The notes: a model not told the origin generated them from the letters alone. 23,135 nt of DNA from Branchiostoma floridae (GCF_000003815.2 NC_049985.1:288386-311520); one strand, 5' to 3'; positions 7,096 through 18,056 are shown, numbered from the stretch's first letter. Numbers and translations are program-made.

Positions 7096-7213
7096 GTTAG
7101 CCTGTACCATCCGATTTCTACTGGGGCTCCTTATACTCGCTACCCTAAAATGTTAGTGTAGCAAGTACATGAAGTATAAGGAGCCCCGGTAGAAATCGGA
7201 TGGTACCCGGGCT
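7096..7213. mobile_element. Palindromic MITE, AGCCTGGGTACCATCCG family, copy 2
   Basis: Arms of 38 and 40 bp (7099-7136 and 7174-7213) pair almost completely, with a 2-base indel and two differences. The outer sequence is AGCC(TG/CGG)GTACCATCCG, then ATTTCTAC.GGGGCTCC on both arms. ACTACAAA occurs at 7088-7095 and 7214-7221, next to the right end and three bases from the left arm. This 8-bp duplication suggests hAT-type insertion. The stem interior differs from copy 1, so the family shares termini but not middles. Confidence 0.8.
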
Positions 7214-8381
7214 ACTACAAAATGAGTCATTGCGGCTAATTGGATTATGAACAAATGAAACAGTTCCCCTTTGTTCGTTGGGGATCCTTTTCTTGGCTGG
7301 GATATCTAATTTCAAATATGTACAATGTATATTCATATATTATCATCTATTAAAATATATGTTGAAAATACCTGTGTCGTTTTTTTTTTGTATATACTGG
7401 GTGGGAGTATAAAAAAATAGAAAATCCATACTTATCGAATGTAATATGCCGGAGCCGTCTTTGGAAACACAACATTAGCTTTTCTCGACCCTACGATAGT
7501 CTCTCTCTCTCTATATATATATATATATGTATATGAATATGTATATGCCTTGAGGGGGGAGGGGTGCAACGTCAACGTATTACGCTATATATACAATACA
7601 GCTAGATTTGATCAATAATTCATGCATAACGCCGCCGCTTCCCAACGAATGACGTCAACTAAGACTTGAATTCATGGCCATCAAGTACAGCAGCCGCATC
7701 CTCAGTAACAGTGAAACTAGAAAGCTTCAAACAACATTTGCATATGCGCAAAGGTTAGGTGTGGCTGGTCGTTCAGTGTAACATAAACAGCTGCTGCCGT
7801 AGACCAGTGCGTTACGCCGAGGGACGATTGTACCAGGCATATCCATGCAGATACAGAAATACCCCGTCCTTTCGTCCGTGAATTGCCTCATCAGGTTGGG
7901 AAATTACTGAATACATCACCTTGGAATGAACTCTTTGGTTGTGTAAAAATCAATCAATATATCGATGGTTCAATCAATATTTTCTATTCAGAAAGGACCA
8001 CATGGGCATGATATGCCAATTGCGTTCTCATCACTTTATTATCCTTTGTTCCTATTAATTTCTTTATTTATTCTTTTGGATGTCAGTATAGCAGCTAAGG
8101 TTGTCCAACTATCCGTGGCTATTATATTTGTATTAAGGACTTACTTCGGGAAAGAAGTAGAAAAAATACATTACATAACACATTAATTATAGCAATACAT
8201 ACAATCTACAATTCTACACAGTATATTACAAATGATATATCCATTAACACTGTTGAATTTAGTCAGAGTGCAACAGGGGCAATACAATGTGAAGACTAGG
8301 GAACTGATGTTGTGACAACTTACACAGTATACAAATATGAACAAATACTAGCATGAAAGCTCATCTGTGTTGACGTAGTAC
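7214..8381. other. Intergenic stretch, no gene recognised
   Basis: The sequence is AT-rich, with a (CT)n(TA)n microsatellite at 7500-7528. Short plus-strand frames near 7965-8186 are hydrophobic by base composition and have no supporting splice sites or family resemblance. No RNA gene is visible. Confidence 0.5.
7500..7528. repeat. Compound (CT)n(TA)n microsatellite
   Basis: Six CT units run directly into about eight TA units. Confidence 0.9.
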
Positions 8382-8530
8382 ATATTGAAGATTTTCCACT
8401 GTCTTACAACACCAAAATTAGCTTACCTCGAATTTTCAGTCGCACTCCTGAAGAAGGTTGACGGAAGTGCGACTGAAAATTCGAGGTAAGCTAATTCTGG
8501 TGTTGTAAGACAGTGGAAAATCTTCAATAT
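8382..8530. mobile_element. Long hairpin MITE, TA-flanked
   Basis: Two arms of about 65 bp (8382-8448 and 8463-8530) are near-perfect reverse complements around a loop of about 14 bases. The outer arm reads TTGAAGATTTTCCACTGTC and the inner arm ends CAGTCGCAC(T)TCC. TA dinucleotides stand directly outside the TTGAA..TTCAA ends (8383-8384 and 8528-8529), as in Tc1/mariner-type MITEs. The high arm identity points to a recent or actively homogenised copy. Transcripts would form a long double-stranded hairpin. Confidence 0.82.
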
Positions 8531-9600
8531 ATATAAATACTACATACATGTATTTTTGATCTGTTAAACACTCGCTCTGGTGCTGTATCACATGACAGGC
8601 CAGGCGCAGTTATTTTCTTCATTTTTCTCGTTTATACTTTTCCCATGGGAATGATGAGAAATCAAGATAGCTTGCCTACGCCTTACGGATAGGGGTCATG
8701 CAGGGGTCCTTAACTGTTTATTTATTTATTTATCAGAACGAGTCCATCCCTTCCGCATATTAGGTGATCATTAAGTGGCACAGATGACCAATGGTCCATG
8801 CTTTTTCGGATAAAGATGCAGTCACATGCTCGCTTTACGGATCGGCAATGCCATCTGGAATCTATAATGCCTTGTCCATTTGCCGGCTATGGGTCTAGAT
8901 GTTCAAAGACAATACCGAACATATAGCTAGGGTATACTTTTACCTCTAACACGGCAAGAGGCCTATTTGTAATAATACCATAGGCCAATACTCCATAGGC
9001 ATAGGTAATCAAATAGGAACTGTTGATATTTTAGCTCCCCAATACGTATTTGTGGGCATATCAAACATAAGGTATCACCATGTCAGTATCAAACACTTGT
9101 GTGCTAGCGATGTGAAAAACATGAATGTGTAATTGTCTGACCAAGGAGGTTAAAAATCACCTTGTTTTAACCTCATTGGTCTGACTAAACGTCACTGGTA
9201 AGGAATATTCTTTCTTTGATACTTTAAATCCGAATCCACTTGAGTAAAAAAAAATATTGCCAAAGGTGTACTGACCTGTTTGTGTGATTATATTTTACAT
9301 GGGAAATTTTACAAAAGCTATTTCAGGTTTAAGACGAACGTATCACTATATCACAAGACATCGCGCATAAAATATTCAAAATTCTCGTTTCCAGATGTGT
9401 CACCACGTGATCTTATGCTGACTATAACCCTATCGGTGTGCTGACTAAATAAATGCAAAAGAATGGACGATTTCAAATGATTTCAAAACATTTACTTTCA
9501 AAGTAACGCATTTCCCTAAAGGCGTAGCTTAGCATATATTAGCCGTAGCTTAGCAAATCAACTACAAATTGCTTCATAAGAATTCAAACAGACACTGGTG
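8531..9600. other. Intergenic stretch, no gene recognised
   Basis: This is mostly AT-rich unique-looking DNA. It holds a (TTTA)n patch near 8717-8732, a 21-bp inverted repeat at 9135-9185 and a twice-repeated CGTAGCTTAGCA near 9523-9556. No open frame with coding character is seen on either strand. Confidence 0.5.
9135..9185. repeat. Short inverted repeat, hairpin
   Basis: GTCTGACCAAGGAGGTTAAAA (9135-9155, given here as its inward end GACCAAGGAGGTTAAAA) pairs with 9165-9185 at 19 of 21 positions around a 9-base loop. It may be the remnant of a small MITE. Confidence 0.6.
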
Positions 9601-9740
9601 ATCACCGTGGAATCCTTCCGTTTGATTGAAAACATGACGTCATTTACACCCCTATTCTAAAAATGGTCTCGCCCGAAGAGGCCACGCCCCCGATGACGTC
9701 AGTGTAAGTGAAACTGAGTGGTTGGCCCATTTCGCGCCAT
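9600..9740 (+). promoter_or_regulatory. Promoter-like region with two CRE sites, GC box and E2F site
   Basis: Two perfect palindromic CRE sites (TGACGTCA) lie at 9635-9642 and 9694-9701. Between them is GGCCACGCCCCC (a Sp/KLF-type GC box, 9680-9691). TTTCGCGCC at 9730-9738 matches an E2F site and overlaps a GCCAT (YY1-type) motif. CpG content is raised compared with the surroundings. This cluster stands less than 160 bp upstream of a consensus splice donor, the usual layout of a TATA-less animal promoter. The transcription start itself is inferred. Confidence 0.55.
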
Positions 9741-9792
9741 TACGAATTTCCTCTCGGCGTGCGAAGGTGTCGTCTGCGTCCACGAAATCACG
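9715..9792 (+). other. Candidate non-coding first exon of a gene extending beyond the window
   Basis: The segment downstream of the CRE/E2F cluster ends in ACG|GTAAGT at 9792/9793, a near-ideal donor. It has no ATG-initiated frame worth calling, so it would be 5' UTR. The downstream part of the gene is not recognised within this window. The start coordinate is approximate. Confidence 0.4.
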
Positions 9793-12700
9793 GTAAGTGG
9801 AATGAAAACCTCCGTTTTTCAGTCATTTTCGGCATTGTTGTGTAAAGATTTGCGTAATGGCCCCGGATACGTAAGAGTTGGGTCAGACTCGGTTTATTTT
9901 TGGGATCGTGACCGTTTTTATATCCGATCCCATTGTAACGTTCGGTGCGCGCTCGACTCGACTGGCGGCCATTGTCACAAAAGCAGCCAAAATTTAACGG
10001 CTTTTCTTCACCAAATCAACCCAGCCGCTGCCTTTCTCTGTCAGGATCTGTACACGTAGGTTATTCCGACTTCTTGCCTGTTTTTCTTGCCATGGTGGTT
10101 TATTTATGTAACCGTATTTGTGATTGTTTAACTCCCAGTGCGCGCGAGAAAAGAAAACGAGAAGCTGTACCGTTTTTTCGGGGTTTATTTCCTTGAACGC
10201 ACGAGGCAGGATGCTTTGTTCATTCGTCATGTCTGGGGCCATTTTTGCGCGCTTTCGTGTATCTGTAGCTGTTTCTTAAGGACACACAGATCCTTGTAAC
10301 TTATGAATGAAAAACGCGGGCTTATGTTATTTGCAAAGCCTCGTGGTAAAACGTGCAAGATATCATATAACGAAGAAACAAAGTGATACCGGTGTGTATT
10401 TCAGGTCGTGATAAGGATACGCTTATTTTTCCATATCACAATGACGCTTGTTTGCTAGCAACTGTAGCTAGATGGGAAAAACACTGTATTTTTCCACTGT
10501 AATACGATTGAACATTTTAGATCTGTGCGTGCTTGTGCTTTGTTGTTGTTACTTTTCTTTTATGTAGACCGTTTTACATTGAACAAAGGGAGACAATAAG
10601 CAGTGTTAATAATTAATGGTTTCAGGGAGGCCTTTCAAAAAATATTTTTTTGTGAGTAGAGAATGACGTATAGAACAAATGGTATAAACTACCTGTAGTA
10701 TATATATTTACTGAAAAAAAGGTACTGGACTTTTTTTTCAGATTGAAGAACAATGGCTATGGAAAAAAGTAAAAGCTACCTGATACATGCATCACGTATC
10801 CAATTTCATTATGTTAATTTGTTTGAAAATTCATGAGTCAGGTACCTAGTGATGCATAAACAGTGAAAGTTGCAGCGGTGCCATTGTTTATCGAGAACAA
10901 ACATCTAAGCTTGTTACTGGCACAACTTTGCCGGGGAAAACAAGTGCAAAGCAAATAGACAGAGAACACGCAAGATTATGACTTACGTTGTAAAGCTGGA
11001 AAACAACCGTGGCGAATATTCTGGAAAGCAAATACTATGCACCTGCGTCATACATATATTTCCGCCCATGGTGCTAGCCACTGCTAGGTCATGTTTTTCA
11101 CATTAGCTACAGTACTGGAGGCACTAATTGGCGGCCACTCCTTGCAGTTCCAAGTGTTCTTGGCTGTGTTTTCAGCTGTGAAACTGAAGTGAAGGGATAC
11201 TTCACAACCTGCTTGCTGCTTCCACTATTTTTTTTTATTTTATTGAGGATTTCGCTAACAAAGTGTACGGAAGATGTTGATGAAACCATGGATACCTGTG
11301 TTTTTCTTCTACTTCTAGACAAGTGTTTCGTATGGCTTCATCAATATTGTTGTTTAAGAATTAATTTGGCTAGGCTGTGAAACTTGAAAGAGATGCAGCC
11401 ACTGAGCCAGGGGTGTTGCTATTACAAAGGGCTGACCCGCTGACGAGAACAAAACATTATTAGCCAACAAAAAGTCTTCTTCTTGTAGGAATGATTTGTA
11501 GTGTAGAAAATCCCTACAGGAAGGTAGCACATGTGTGCTGTAACAGTGTAAGTATGATTTAGGCTGAGGTGATCATAAGGGATTTATGAAATGGCAAGCC
11601 ATGCAGGCACAGGATTTAGAAATAGCAGAAGTATATGAATGTGAAATCAGCTTCCCCTTTCATTTGTGACCAAGATTGTGCAATCCATCCCTCCAATGGC
11701 CAGACCATATTAGCTTACATGTTAGGATCTTAGGGAAGTGCCTCTAGGAGGAGGAAAAGCATCACCATGCCAACGGTGACGTCAAACTCTATCTCGTCAG
11801 GACGATATGCACATGTAACATTGCAGAAAATTAGATTTTTTTGTGTGGAGTGGACCATCTTGGATCTTGGCTTCCATGCTATTTCACATTCAGTGTGACA
11901 TTGCTTTTGCCACAGCCGATTGCCTTTATTTCGAGGAAAACAACTAACAGCTTATGGAAATTATTCAGCGTTAAACTGTATAAAAAAATTCACTTGCTTT
12001 AGACAGGTAGCATTAGGTAGTCATTTTTTCTGTCTGCAGCTGGCTGATTTGCATGTAAAAAACATCTGAGTGGTGGCTGATGCGAAGGTAGATTATGTCG
12101 TTGTCGTGTCATAAATGCTAAGAATTATTACCTAACAACACATACTTTATGGCTTTTTTTTAACAACTAGACTTATGTGTGCAAGTATTTTATTTAAGAT
12201 ATGTAGAATGGTTATAATATATACGTATATATTATGTGGGTCCCCATCAATGACACGCCTATATTACTCATAATATGTCGCTATATTTATTCCACCATAT
12301 GTTGCGTTTCATTTTATGGTCAACGGAAACCATCTGTACTGCCCATATAATCCATCCTAAAAATACTTGAACCCATACAGTTGTATATGCCTACCAAGTA
12401 TGGTCTATTGATGTAAACATACATCATACACATATCTTCATAAGCTTCCTCCAATATGGAATCATGGATCAATATTTGACTGGGTGCCAGCCACTGTTGG
12501 TGTGTTTTCCATCTGTCAAACCACTGATAGTGATATATGAACATTACATAATCAGGCTGAATAAAGAATGCCACCCCTTTTCCCCTACACGCACTTCCTC
12601 ATAAACACAATAAAATTTCCCCATAACTTCTCCATAACACAACAAAACTTCCTCATAACAGTAACACAACAAACAAAACAGGAACAAGAATAACAATTAC

Positions 12701-14209
12701 GAATTAGTAGAAACATTGATGTTTGCTTTGTTAAGGATTTGATCATGCTTGATCAGATTTTACTGAAGTGAAGGTGTTAATTTGATAAGTCCACCTGTAT
12801 GCAAATATCAAAGTTGTTTGCATGACAATATCACTGAATGTATCACAAAGTATGGCTATTACAAGTATATGTAGTATGGTGTATAGCATTATGGAGTATA
12901 GAAGGACCATATATGGTATACACACAGCCCACTGCTTCCTCTCCGTCATCAGACACAGCATGCTTGTTACCCTTGGCCTTGGTGCCAGCCCATATAAGGA
13001 ATGAAGGAGGGAGAGTGGCGACCACCAAGGATTATGGCGGGCAGGAGTGTAGAAGGAAGTAAAAAAATTGCACAGGAAGAGTTTGACTGGTTAACAGTAG
13101 AATGTTGATTGAGAATAGGAAATCAGAATATGAAAAATGAATAAATAATGAACAATATCAATACAGTTGACTCCAGAGAAGAAAGAAAATATACATTCAT
13201 GCATACATGCATGCTCGCATGCACACGCACACACATAAATACTCTGTGCCTCAATCCTGATCATGAGTTATGTGTAAACAAGTCAGATGAAGGTCCCCTG
13301 ATCCCCTAACATGTGTCCCTGAGTCATCCTGGATTAACAGGTGCAGAAACAACAGCCAGAATTACCCACTAGTGTGAGCCTGTATGGCCACCATGTAGCT
13401 ACATCGTACATTTATCCTTGGCAACTGAAACATACACTTTACAAGTCTATTCTTCATGGGTTCCATTGTTTGTTTTGGCACAGCCAAAAAGCAGTACTGT
13501 ATTTTAGCCACTCAGAAAAAGAAATATGCAAGAAAAGCTTTTCATGTTTTTTTAGTTTAAGTGAGATGTGATTGAACATTTGAAATAACACGATTTTGTT
13601 AGCATAATTTTGTTTATTTTGTGAGATTGACTAAGGCTACCATAAGTAAATTGTTTGCTTTTGGTTTTAAAGAAACGATCAACCTGCTGTACCTTTGTGT
13701 ATGTACAGTTTCATGGGGTCAATATTCAATACAATCTACTCAGAATACATTTGGCTGGCATTATTTCAATAGAATTGAAGATTGAAGATTTCCTCCCAGC
13801 CCTTTTGTTTTATGTTATCCCCTTCTTGCTATGTTTTTTTCCAAGAACCAGGTAACTGAATTTGAATGGCCCACAGTGGCAGGTGTTGCTGTATTGTCAT
13901 GGAGAACAATACAGGATTAGACCTGGCACCAGCTGTCCATGTTTGTGGCAAAGAATTATTGACACTTTGATATTGCAACAGACAGCAGTACATTGTGTAG
14001 CGATGTGAATCTTTTGCATACAATACTGTTGAATACAGCTTTGGCTTTCACAAAAGATTTGTAACACTCAGACTGTTGGCGCTGAATTGTGCCAGACTTT
14101 TGCATCGGTGAATAATTGAGTGGCAACCGTGACAGCAGTGAGGTCAGGCAAAATGTCACACCTTTCAACTTGAGCAAATAGCGCGAAGCCTTCATTAAAG
14201 ATAAATAAA
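9793..14209 (+). other. Putative long first intron, left part; no gene seen
   Basis: About 4.4 kb follows the candidate donor. The first 500 bp remain CpG-rich (to about 10,260) and carry GCCAT motifs, as expected just inside a promoter island. The rest is AT-rich, with a 22-bp perfect palindrome (12214-12235), a low-complexity patch of CTTCCTCATAA-type units (12590-12680) and an ATGCATACATGCATGC/CA-rich patch near 13195-13236. Open frames on both strands are short and without family resemblance. Confidence 0.45.
12214..12235. repeat. Perfect 22-bp palindrome
   Basis: ATAATATATAC is followed directly by its reverse complement. It is an alternating purine-pyrimidine AT-rich palindrome able to extrude as a cruciform. 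No function is implied. Confidence 0.85.
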
Positions 14210-14550
14210 CAAGCAACTTGTAGTTTGGCTAGAGAACACAGGATTGGTATTATCATAAACAATAAAATATTTCAAGCATTTGCTTTTGTGGAAAAAATTT
14301 GGCCAGACAGAAAAAAAATGAATAGAAATATATACAAGCAACTTGCAGCTTGGCAAGAGAACAGAGGATTGGTATTATCATAAACAATAAAGTATTTCAA
14401 GCATTTGCTTTTGTGAAACAATTTGGCCTGGCAGCAAAAACTGAATAAAGAGATATACAAGCAACTTGCAGTTTGGCAAGAGATCAGAGGATTGATATTA
14501 TCATAAACAATAAAACATTTCAAGCTCTTGCCTGACAGCGATAACTGAAA
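14210..14550. repeat. Tandem repeat, about 2.7 copies of a 123-125 bp unit
   Basis: Units start with CAAGCAACTTG at 14210, 14335 and 14458. Each continues TTTGGC.AGAG.(A/T)CA.AGGATTG and ATTATCATAAACAATAAA. Copies 1 and 2 are nearly complete and differ by small indels; copy 3 is cut short at about 14550. A minus-strand open frame spans the array only because the period is near a multiple of three. Confidence 0.85.
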
Positions 14551-14659
14551 CCAGGGCTGTGCCCTCTGGATATCTGTGAGTATCTGCAGCACTGTGTGGA
14601 ATTCTGGTCTGTGTGTCAAGTGCGTGTTGCTGACAGCCCTAAGCACAGTGAACTTCAGT

Positions 14660-14847
14660 AAACTTGTTTTTGAACCTTGAACATGGAGCTTCCAGACGGT
14701 TCTTTCTATTCTTGAGCTGGGCCATCTGGTTCGGATTGGTCTGGTTTGATCTGGTTTGGTTTGGTTCTGATTTGAGGTAGGATTTAAACATCTGTATCAA
14801 GGCTTCGGTCAGTCATAACATCGTTAACTCCGGAATTCACATACACG
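14660..14847 (+). other. Candidate alternative first exon
   Basis: The sequence ends in CACG|GTAAGT at 14847/14848, the same donor string as the exon ending at 9792. A run of CTGGTT(C/T)GG-like short repeats lies at about 14725-14772. No long open frame is present, so a 5' UTR exon is the likeliest reading. Core promoter elements are not evident, and the start is a guess. Confidence 0.3.
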
Positions 14848-15158
14848 GTAAGTTTTTCTTTCCCTTTGTGATTCTGGTATTTATGTTATCTAGGAATGCC
14901 ATAGGGCTAGTAATGTCATACTGCTAGGGCTATGTCAGATGTATAGCCAACTTCCTTCAATTAGTAACAACAACCTCTGTGAAGTCTAAGAAGTAAGATT
15001 GTAGAGTACTTGTTCATGGCATTGGTGTTGGTACTGAAGTGGGGCAAGCATTGCACTGTACGTACATTTAGAGGAGGTGTAAGATATTCATCTACTTAAA
15101 CTAAGCGCTCAAAATGCCAGCCTCTGTGAAGCTAGCATTGGTATCTTGCAGTGGCTTA

Positions 15159-15301
15159 GGGCCAATTTACATGAGGCACAAAATGACTTGTCCTACGACG
15201 TTCGCAGTGTATCATTTTCGTTTTTGCACGGGCATAAAAAGTGTCATAGGACACGCACCCCGCGTTGAATGTATTTTTTTTTGCCTCGTGTCAATCGGCC
15301 C
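15159..15301. mobile_element. MITE, PIF/Harbinger-like, TTA target duplication
   Basis: The ends read inward as GGGCCAATTTACATGAGGCA and GGGCCGATTGACACGAGGCA, 20 bp with four differences. Inner parts of the arms also pair (TGTCCTA(C/T)GAC). TTA stands directly outside both ends (15156-15158 and 15302-15304), the 3-bp duplication expected for PIF/Harbinger elements. The element is 143 bp and has no coding capacity. Confidence 0.82.
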
Positions 15302-15304
15302 TTA

Positions 15305-16607
15305 ATCTTGGATTTATATCTTATCTTCAAGACTGGATTAATTAGTCTTTTACACCAGACTGTCTAATCCTGTAAGTGATCAGAAAAGTCGTTTCTTGAA
15401 TAAAATTTGTGCAGAATTAAGTCTTACATTAATACAAACTAACACAGGTGTAAATGCACATATTTTAATTCATGCAGCAGCCTGGATTGTTAGACTCTTA
15501 GTTAGAGGTGACAGTTTGTTTGAAGACTCTACATTAGCATCTGTATTCTGACATCACTTTCCATTTTAACCCTATTGGAGCCAGGGAGTCTCCATAGTAC
15601 ACACCTGTGCATTTACCTGTCAGCATGTATTTTGTCAGTTGACTCGCACGCCCTTTTGGGGAATAAATCCATGCCCATATATGGTCACAGTCTGCGCTGA
15701 ATCATTTGCAGACGCTGAAAGTCACCAGATTACATTAAAGGTCGTTGGAGCCAATCAAAATTAGATTTGCGAGCAATAATGACAAAGATTGAGTCTTCGT
15801 AATCATAAATTTGAAATGTTCTGTCCTCTAAAATGTAGATGAGGGAAAAATCAAGGTTCTGTCTAGAAATTTAGGGTAAACAGTGTAACCGTACAAGTTC
15901 AACCCATGCCAATTTTAGCAAATAATCTAGATGGTAGCAAAGAAACGCCCTGAATTTGAAACACAGTTCAAACCTATCAGTATAGCCTTGCATCACTGTT
16001 CTTCCACACTATGGAAAAAACCCTGAGAAAATCGTATATTGCAGAAGTGAAAAAAATATGTGTGTCATGTGTAGATTGATGCATTTATTCCGTGTTGTCG
16101 TGGAAAAAATTTATCCAAAAGGTTCTGTATCATCAATTTGGACGGAAAGCAAACAGTAATTGATTGATCAATAAGTCAATAAAGTAACAGTAGGAACGAA
16201 AGGTTTCATTTCATTTGTGGTACTCGAACGCTATTGAAAATCGATGAATATTGTTTGTGTAGGTTGTAAATCGTTGTAGATGGAAAATATCTGCTATTTG
16301 AAAATTTTCAATGTCTCGATTTGAAAGAATAAAGAAAAAATAAGCTAGGCCATTTATTGCCATGGAATGAAATATCTGAGTTCTGATATTTTAAATTTGT
16401 ATGTATATTTCAGAACAAGTCAGGTGCGTGTTTTTCACTCAAAAATATGTCCAAAATATCTTTCCCGAGAAACTGAATTCTTTCCCTGTTTAAAGTCTGT
16501 ATAACTATCAGTACACTTGGAGATTTGCCTAGTTTTGGCAAGGACATATGAATCTTTATAATAATTTAATGCTATCCTCAAGGTTTTGGATGCAATTTTT
16601 GTTTCAG
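15305..16607 (+). other. Non-coding stretch, no gene recognised
   Basis: This AT-rich DNA has many short A and T runs. No repeat, RNA gene or coding segment is recognised. Confidence 0.45.
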
Positions 16608-16637
16608 GAGGAAAATTGGCTCCTCTGTCTCAGCCAT
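16608..16637 (+). other. Possible 30-nt microexon
   Basis: GCAATTTTTGTTTCAG is a strong pyrimidine-rich acceptor and CAT|GTAAGC at 16637/16638 is a strong donor, exactly 30 bases apart. All three frames of the 30-mer are open, so inclusion would add ten residues without shifting the frame if coding. Without a flanking coding exon this stays a splice-site observation only. Confidence 0.25.
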
Positions 16638-16664
16638 GTAAGCTAATTACTATTCACATCAGGT

Positions 16665-16860
16665 ACGGTGCCCTGCGTAAAGCACACCTCCGAGAGAATA
16701 GACTGGGCTCGCTGATAGTAGAAAATTCATGACGTGTGTGCCGCGGGGACTGGAAAATTACACCACGTGCCGGCCACGCGCAAGGTGCGTGATCGCTCGA
16801 CGCTGCCCTGCTATTGGACGCCGGCAGAACGAGCGCAGATCAATATTAATCAAGATACCG
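16665..16860. promoter_or_regulatory. CpG-rich island inside AT-rich DNA, possible enhancer or promoter
   Basis: About 150 bp are dense in CpG (CCGCGGGG, CCGGCCACGCGC, GATCGCTCGACG) while both flanks are AT-rich. A perfect E-box CACGTG lies at 16764-16769, and CTATTGG (an inverted CCAAT box) at about 16812. Homeodomain-type TAATTA and ATTAAT cores flank it. A regulatory island is the plainest reading; a GC-rich repeat cannot be excluded. Confidence 0.4.
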
Positions 16861-17875
16861 GCGAAGACTTAGGGTTATTGCTTGGCCTAGATTCTGGGGA
16901 AAGATGAATGGATGCTATTTACACTTTATAGTGTAGTTTGTTGGTGGTGTATTATGACAAGATATTATTAGCTTGGGTCCAGTGTATTCTGATGATGCAG
17001 ATAGCTGATAATCAGCTATTGTGTGGAGTATAATAGAAATTATACAATGTGCATTGTATATTAATATTATGCAGCTGTGCTTATCACTTATTGTCCAGTA
17101 ATGTTTTGAATAGCCTGAACTCATTCGTCTTTTTGGATTAATCAAAATGATAAAATAAAAAATGATATAGAGTGTAAAAAAATGGAATTAATCTGGATAA
17201 GGCAATCTATATGAAATTCATATCTACTGCACTAAATTCCCACATTCACATTATTATTTCATACTTTGAGTGGTTAAAAACGACACAGAATCAAGCCGTG
17301 CTAGGATTCCCTAAATATTGTAACTTCACAGTGTTCTTGCACCAGCGTGGTATCAAATTTTTGCTCCTTGAATGTTGGTATGGAATGGAATAGAGTTGCT
17401 CCACAAAGACATCTTATTACATAGAAAAGTACCCCAAAAAATGACCTTGATAAATACTAATAGAAGTACTACAACCCTGACTCAGGCTAATATTGCTTAG
17501 GCTGCCTTTAGCTTAAAGTTTAAGCCTGCTTTTCTGGAATGGCTGCGATGTCAGGTTGACTGATGAGGCCATCTCTGAAAGGTCTTTACAAAGATGCCTC
17601 GCTCCACTCGACTTGTGAAATCAGCGAGCCTTTATGGTTTTTTCGGCGGAATGGGGCAAATCCCTGAGTGTGCTCTGCCATCTTTCATGGTCCAAGATGA
17701 TTTGTTTGTCCCCAAGTGTGGAGATAAGAAGACATAAAGGTGATCTTCTGTACGTGTGGAGACTGCAGATGGGCAAGGATGCACCTAAATGTGTGGTACT
17801 TTACAACATTCAGATTCAGGGGGCCTATGTTGGTAAAAAGGGTAGTTTTGTCTTGTCAGGACCAGTGGAAGAGTG
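16861..17875. other. Non-coding stretch, no gene recognised
   Basis: The left half is AT-rich. The part at about 17520-17875 is more balanced and carries an 80-codon open frame (17634-17879) ending next to a local duplication. The frame has no recognisable domain and no matching splice sites, so it is not called as a gene. Confidence 0.4.
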
Positions 17876-18056
17876 GTAAAACATGCCAAGTTTATACAAC
17901 ACATCACTAGCGAATCTCTGAATTTCATGCAAATCTATGTCAAAGAAATAGGTAGCTGTGAGGACTAGTTAAAAGATTGTTAAAACATGCTCGGTTAATA
18001 CAACAAATCACAAGTATCTAAGACTAAGCAAATTTTCAAATTTCATGCAAATCTAT
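17876..18056. repeat. Local tandem duplication, two copies about 105 bp apart
   Basis: GTAAAACATGC...TATACAACACATCAC...AATTTCATGCAAATCTAT (17876-17938) is repeated as TTAAAACATGC...AATACAACAAATCAC...AATTTCATGCAAATCTAT (17980-18056). The second copy has small insertions. Confidence 0.7.

Noticed and set aside
9718-10059. 113-codon plus-strand open frame over the candidate first exon
   Set aside because: It begins at a non-ATG codon and runs straight through a consensus donor with no recognisable domain.
13195-13236. CRISPR-like or ordered short repeat array
   Set aside because: It is only a degenerate ATGCAT/CA-rich simple sequence, and no regular spacers occur anywhere in the window.
14272-14646. 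124-codon minus-strand open frame
   Set aside because: It is the translation of the 123-125 bp tandem repeat and repeats the same peptide block.
17634-17879. 81-codon plus-strand open frame
   Set aside because: It has balanced composition but no domain, no flanking splice sites and ends at a local duplication. I could not support it as an exon.
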